NCBI GenBank assembly: GCA_016708825.1
Contig: JADJEZ010000006.1
Span: 231,998 to 295,997 of the forward strand
DNA from: Betaproteobacteria bacterium
GTDB taxonomy: Bacteria > Pseudomonadota > Gammaproteobacteria > Burkholderiales > Usitatibacteraceae
Direction: 5' to 3'
DNA length: 64,000 bases
How positions within the stretch are numbered: the stretch's first letter is position 1; the number at the start of each line of letters is the position of its first letter. Positions 61,707-64,000 of this stretch are shown here, in pieces. The position numbers and the translations under genes were made by a program. The notes beneath the pieces were generated by a model. That model had not been told where the DNA came from and did not search any database. It saw only the letters and a program-made list of their open reading frames with translations.

Positions 61707-63243
61707 ATGAACCTCCTGAAGACCGCCGCCTCGGTCAGCGCCATGACGCTCGTCTCGCGCGTGACCGGGTTCGCGCGGGACGCGATCCTCGCGATCGTCT
61801 TCGGGGCGGGGTTCGCGATGGACGCGTTCGTGGTCGCGTTCCGCCTCCCGAACCTGCTGCGGCGCCTCTTCGCCGAGGGGGCCTTCTCCCAGGCCTTCGT
61901 GCCCATCCTGGGCGAATACCGCACCCGAAGGGGCGACGAAGCCACCCGGGCCCTGTCGGCCCGGGTCCTCGGCGTCCTGTCGGTCGCGCTTCTCGTGGCG
62001 ACCGCCATCGGCGTGGTGGCGGCCCCGCTCCTCGTCTATGCGAGCGCCTCGGGGTTTTCCAAGGACGCCGACAAGTTCGCCCTCACCGTGACGATGCTGC
62101 GGATCTGCTTCCCGTACATCTTCTTCATCTCGCTCACGAGCTTCGCGGCGGGGATCCTGAACACGTGGGGGCACTTCAAGTCGCCCGCGTTCACCCCGGT
62201 GCTCCTGAACCTCTCGTTCATCGCCTTCGCGCTGCTGGCCGCGCCGTACTTCGACCGTCCCATTCTCGCGCTCGCCTGGGCCGTCTTCGCGGGCGGCGCG
62301 CTGCAGCTCGCGTTCCAGGTGCCCTTTCTCCTGCGCATCCGCATGCTGCCGATGCCGAAATGGGATCCGAAGGACGAGGGGGTGGTCCGCGTATTGAAGC
62401 TCATGGCCCCGGCCGCGCTGGGCGTCTCGGTGGCCCAGCTGAGCCTCGTCATCAACACCCATATCGCCTCCTGGCTGGGCGACGGCTCGGTATCCTGGCT
62501 CTACTTCGCCGACCGGCTCATGGAGTTCCCCTCGGCCCTGCTCGGCGTCGCCCTGGGCACCGTGCTGCTGCCCTCCCTCGTCCGGCACCACGGCAACAAC
62601 GATCCGGAGGCGTACTCGCGGCTCCTCGACTGGGGCCTCAAGCTCACGCTCCTGCTCGCGTTGCCGGCAGCGGTCGGCCTCGCGCTGCTCGCCGTGCCGC
62701 TGGTGGCCACCCTTTTCTGGCACGGCGAGTTCACCCGCCACGACGTGCTCATGACCCGCGGCGCGCTCATCGCCTACGCCTTCGGGCTCACCGGGATCAT
62801 CCTGGTGAAGATCCTCGCCCCCGGGTTCTACGCCAGACAGAACATCCGCACCCCGGTGAAGGTGGCCCTGGCTACGCTCGTGGTCACGCAGCTCGCCAAC
62901 GTGGCGCTCGTGCCGTGGCTCCGGCACGCCGGGCTCGCCGCCGCGATTTCGGTGGGCGCCTGCTTCAATGCCGCGTGGCTCTGGTGGCTCATGCGGCGCT
63001 CCGGGGCATGGCAGGCCGGCCCCGACTGGGGCGCGTTCCTGCTGAAGGTGATGGTGGCCCTCTACCTGATGGGAGGGGTCATCTGGTACCATGGCATGGG
63101 CTCGAAACCTTCCTGGATTCGCCATCCCCGCCGGCACGCAGGGCGGTCAAGCTCGCGCGATCGTCTTCGGCGCGATGGCCGCGTACTTCGCAGCCCTTTG
63201 GGCGCTGGGCTTCCGCCCCAGCCATTTCTCGCGGCACGAATGA
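61707..63243 (+). CDS. murJ: lipid II flippase MurJ (frameshift near the C-terminus)
   Basis: MurJ moves lipid II to the outer face of the inner membrane. From ATG 61707 the protein shows the MOP-superfamily pattern with about 14 spans: LVSRVTGFARDAILAIVFGAG, VAFRLPNLLRRLFAEGAFSQAFVPI, and ALGVSVAQLSLVINT. After VIWYHGMG (about 63100) the frame is lost; the expected C-terminus (AGTQGGQARAIVFGAMAAYFAALWALGFRPSHF) lies in another frame and ends at 63243. Without repair the frame happens to be the ribF frame, so it runs straight through ribF. The true protein is about 511 residues. Confidence 0.92.
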
Positions 63244-64000
63244 GCCTCGCCGTCATCCGCGACCCGAAACCCGGCGCTCCCGACGCCGTGCTCGCCATCG
63301 GAAGCTTCGACGGCGTGCATCGCGGCCATCGCGCGCTCCTCGCCCGCGTGGTGGAAGAGGCGGGTCGCCGGGGCGTCGTTCCCGCCGTGCTCACCTTCGA
63401 GCCGCTCCCGCGCGAGCTGCTCTTTCCCGATCGCGCCACGCCGCGACTGTCGACGCTCTCGGCGAAGCTGCACGCCTTCGCCGAGGCCGGAATCGAAATT
63501 GCCTACCTTTGCCGCTTCACGCGGGAATTCGCCGCCCAGTCGCCCGAGGAGTTCGCCCACAGACTGCGGCTTTCCCATGGCGCGCGACTCGTGCTGGTCG
63601 GCAAGGATTTCCGGTTCGGCGCGAAGCGCGCGGGAAACGTCGCCCTCCTCGCCGCCGAGGGCGCAAAGCTCGGGTACGAGGTGGAGACGCTTCCAACGGT
63701 CGCCGACCACGAGGAGCGGGTGTCGAGCACGCGCGTGCGCGAAGCGCTCTCCGCAGGCGACCTGGAGCTGGCCGCGCACCTGCTCGGGCGTGCCTACGCC
63801 ATATGCGGCCGCGTGGTCCACGGCGCGAAGCTCGGCAGGAGCCTCGGCTATCCCACGGCCAACATCGCGCTTCCCCCGGGGCGGCCCGTGATGACAGGGG
63901 TCTTTGCGGTAAGATGCGGCGGTGCGGCAACTCGCGGACTCGAGGGAGTGGCGAGCCTGGGATACAAGCCAGGTCGCTCCGCAATCGACGGCCTGGCGAC
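63240..64000 (+). CDS. ribF: bifunctional riboflavin kinase/FAD synthetase (partial, C-terminus off the right edge)
   Basis: The ATG at 63240 overlaps the murJ stop. The FAD-synthetase domain shows IGSFDGVHRGHRALL, VGKDFRFGAKRAGN and SSTRVREALSAGDL. The start of the riboflavin-kinase domain follows as GRVVHGAKLGRSLGYPTANI, with the PTAN motif. About 253 of the usual 310-330 residues are present. The protein makes FMN and FAD from riboflavin. Confidence 0.95.
   Translation, partial: MSLAVIRDPKPGAPDAVLAIGSFDGVHRGHRALLARVVEEAGRRGVVPAVLTFEPLPRELLFPDRATPRLSTLSAKLHAFAEAGIEIAYLCRFTREFAAQSPEEFAHRLRLSHGARLVLVGKDFRFGAKRAGNVALLAAEGAKLGYEVETLPTVADHEERVSSTRVREALSAGDLELAAHLLGRAYAICGRVVHGAKLGRSLGYPTANIALPPGRPVMTGVFAVRCGGAATRGLEGVASLGYKPGRSAIDGLA

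Noticed and set aside
61638..63137. A 499-codon minus-strand open frame opposite murJ
   Set aside because: Low-complexity charged translation with no recognisable fold, while the plus strand encodes an unmistakable MurJ.

Overview
This window is chromosomal DNA from a GC-rich betaproteobacterium. The evidence is the gene order: petAB, mscL and a DegS-like protease, tatABC-hisEIFAHBCDG-murA-ibaG-mlaBCDEF, kdsD-kdsC-lptCAB-rpoN-hpf-ptsN-hprK-rapZ, and argG/argF/argD/rpsT/murJ/ribF. GTG and TTG starts are common and many genes overlap by 4 bp. I cannot assign it below the class/order level from sequence alone.

Layout. 1-3298: the cytochrome bc1 genes petB (cut by the window edge) and petA on the minus strand, then mscL and a membrane-anchored trypsin-like protease on the plus strand. 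3304-18075: one long minus-strand run holding the Mla phospholipid-transport genes, a second ABC transporter, ibaG, murA, the complete his pathway apart from hisZ, a HIT protein and the Tat translocase. 18187-38340: an accessory type IV pilus / MSHA-like locus. It contains an NtrC-type regulator, MshM-, MshL-, MshN-, MshE- and MshG-like genes, GspL/PilO/MshK-like assembly-platform genes, four tandem minor-pilin-like genes that share an L-P-C-P motif (one with two fibronectin-III-like repeats), a multi-pass sensor kinase, and a sigma-54 promoter driving a 41-residue membrane peptide and a pilin. 38366-48597: a CPA2 cation/proton antiporter, then LPS (Kdo, Lpt) and PTS-Ntr genes including rpoN. 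48530-57244: mutY, tRNA-Gly(CCC), a LytS/LytR-like two-component pair, thiSG, an outer-membrane barrel protein, trmB, a Tat-exported FecR-domain protein, folE2 behind a 25-bp palindromic operator, a retropepsin-like protease and an amidotransferase. 57284-64000: yajQ, argG, argF, argD, rpsT, murJ and ribF (cut by the window edge).

The most interesting part is 18-38 kb. A good -24/-12 promoter (37398-37414), an upstream inverted repeat (37295-37311) whose half-sites fit the PilR-type pattern, a divergent PilS-like kinase, a GAFTGA-containing regulator at the other end of the locus and rpoN 6 kb away together suggest PilSR/RpoN-type control of an unusual pilus built with large LPCP-motif minor pilins.

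Quality warning: at least 17 single- or two-base indels break otherwise intact and often essential genes (hisH, mlaD, argG, argD, murJ, trmB and others), many in short homopolymers. They are best read as sequencing or assembly errors, so I annotate the whole genes across the breaks.
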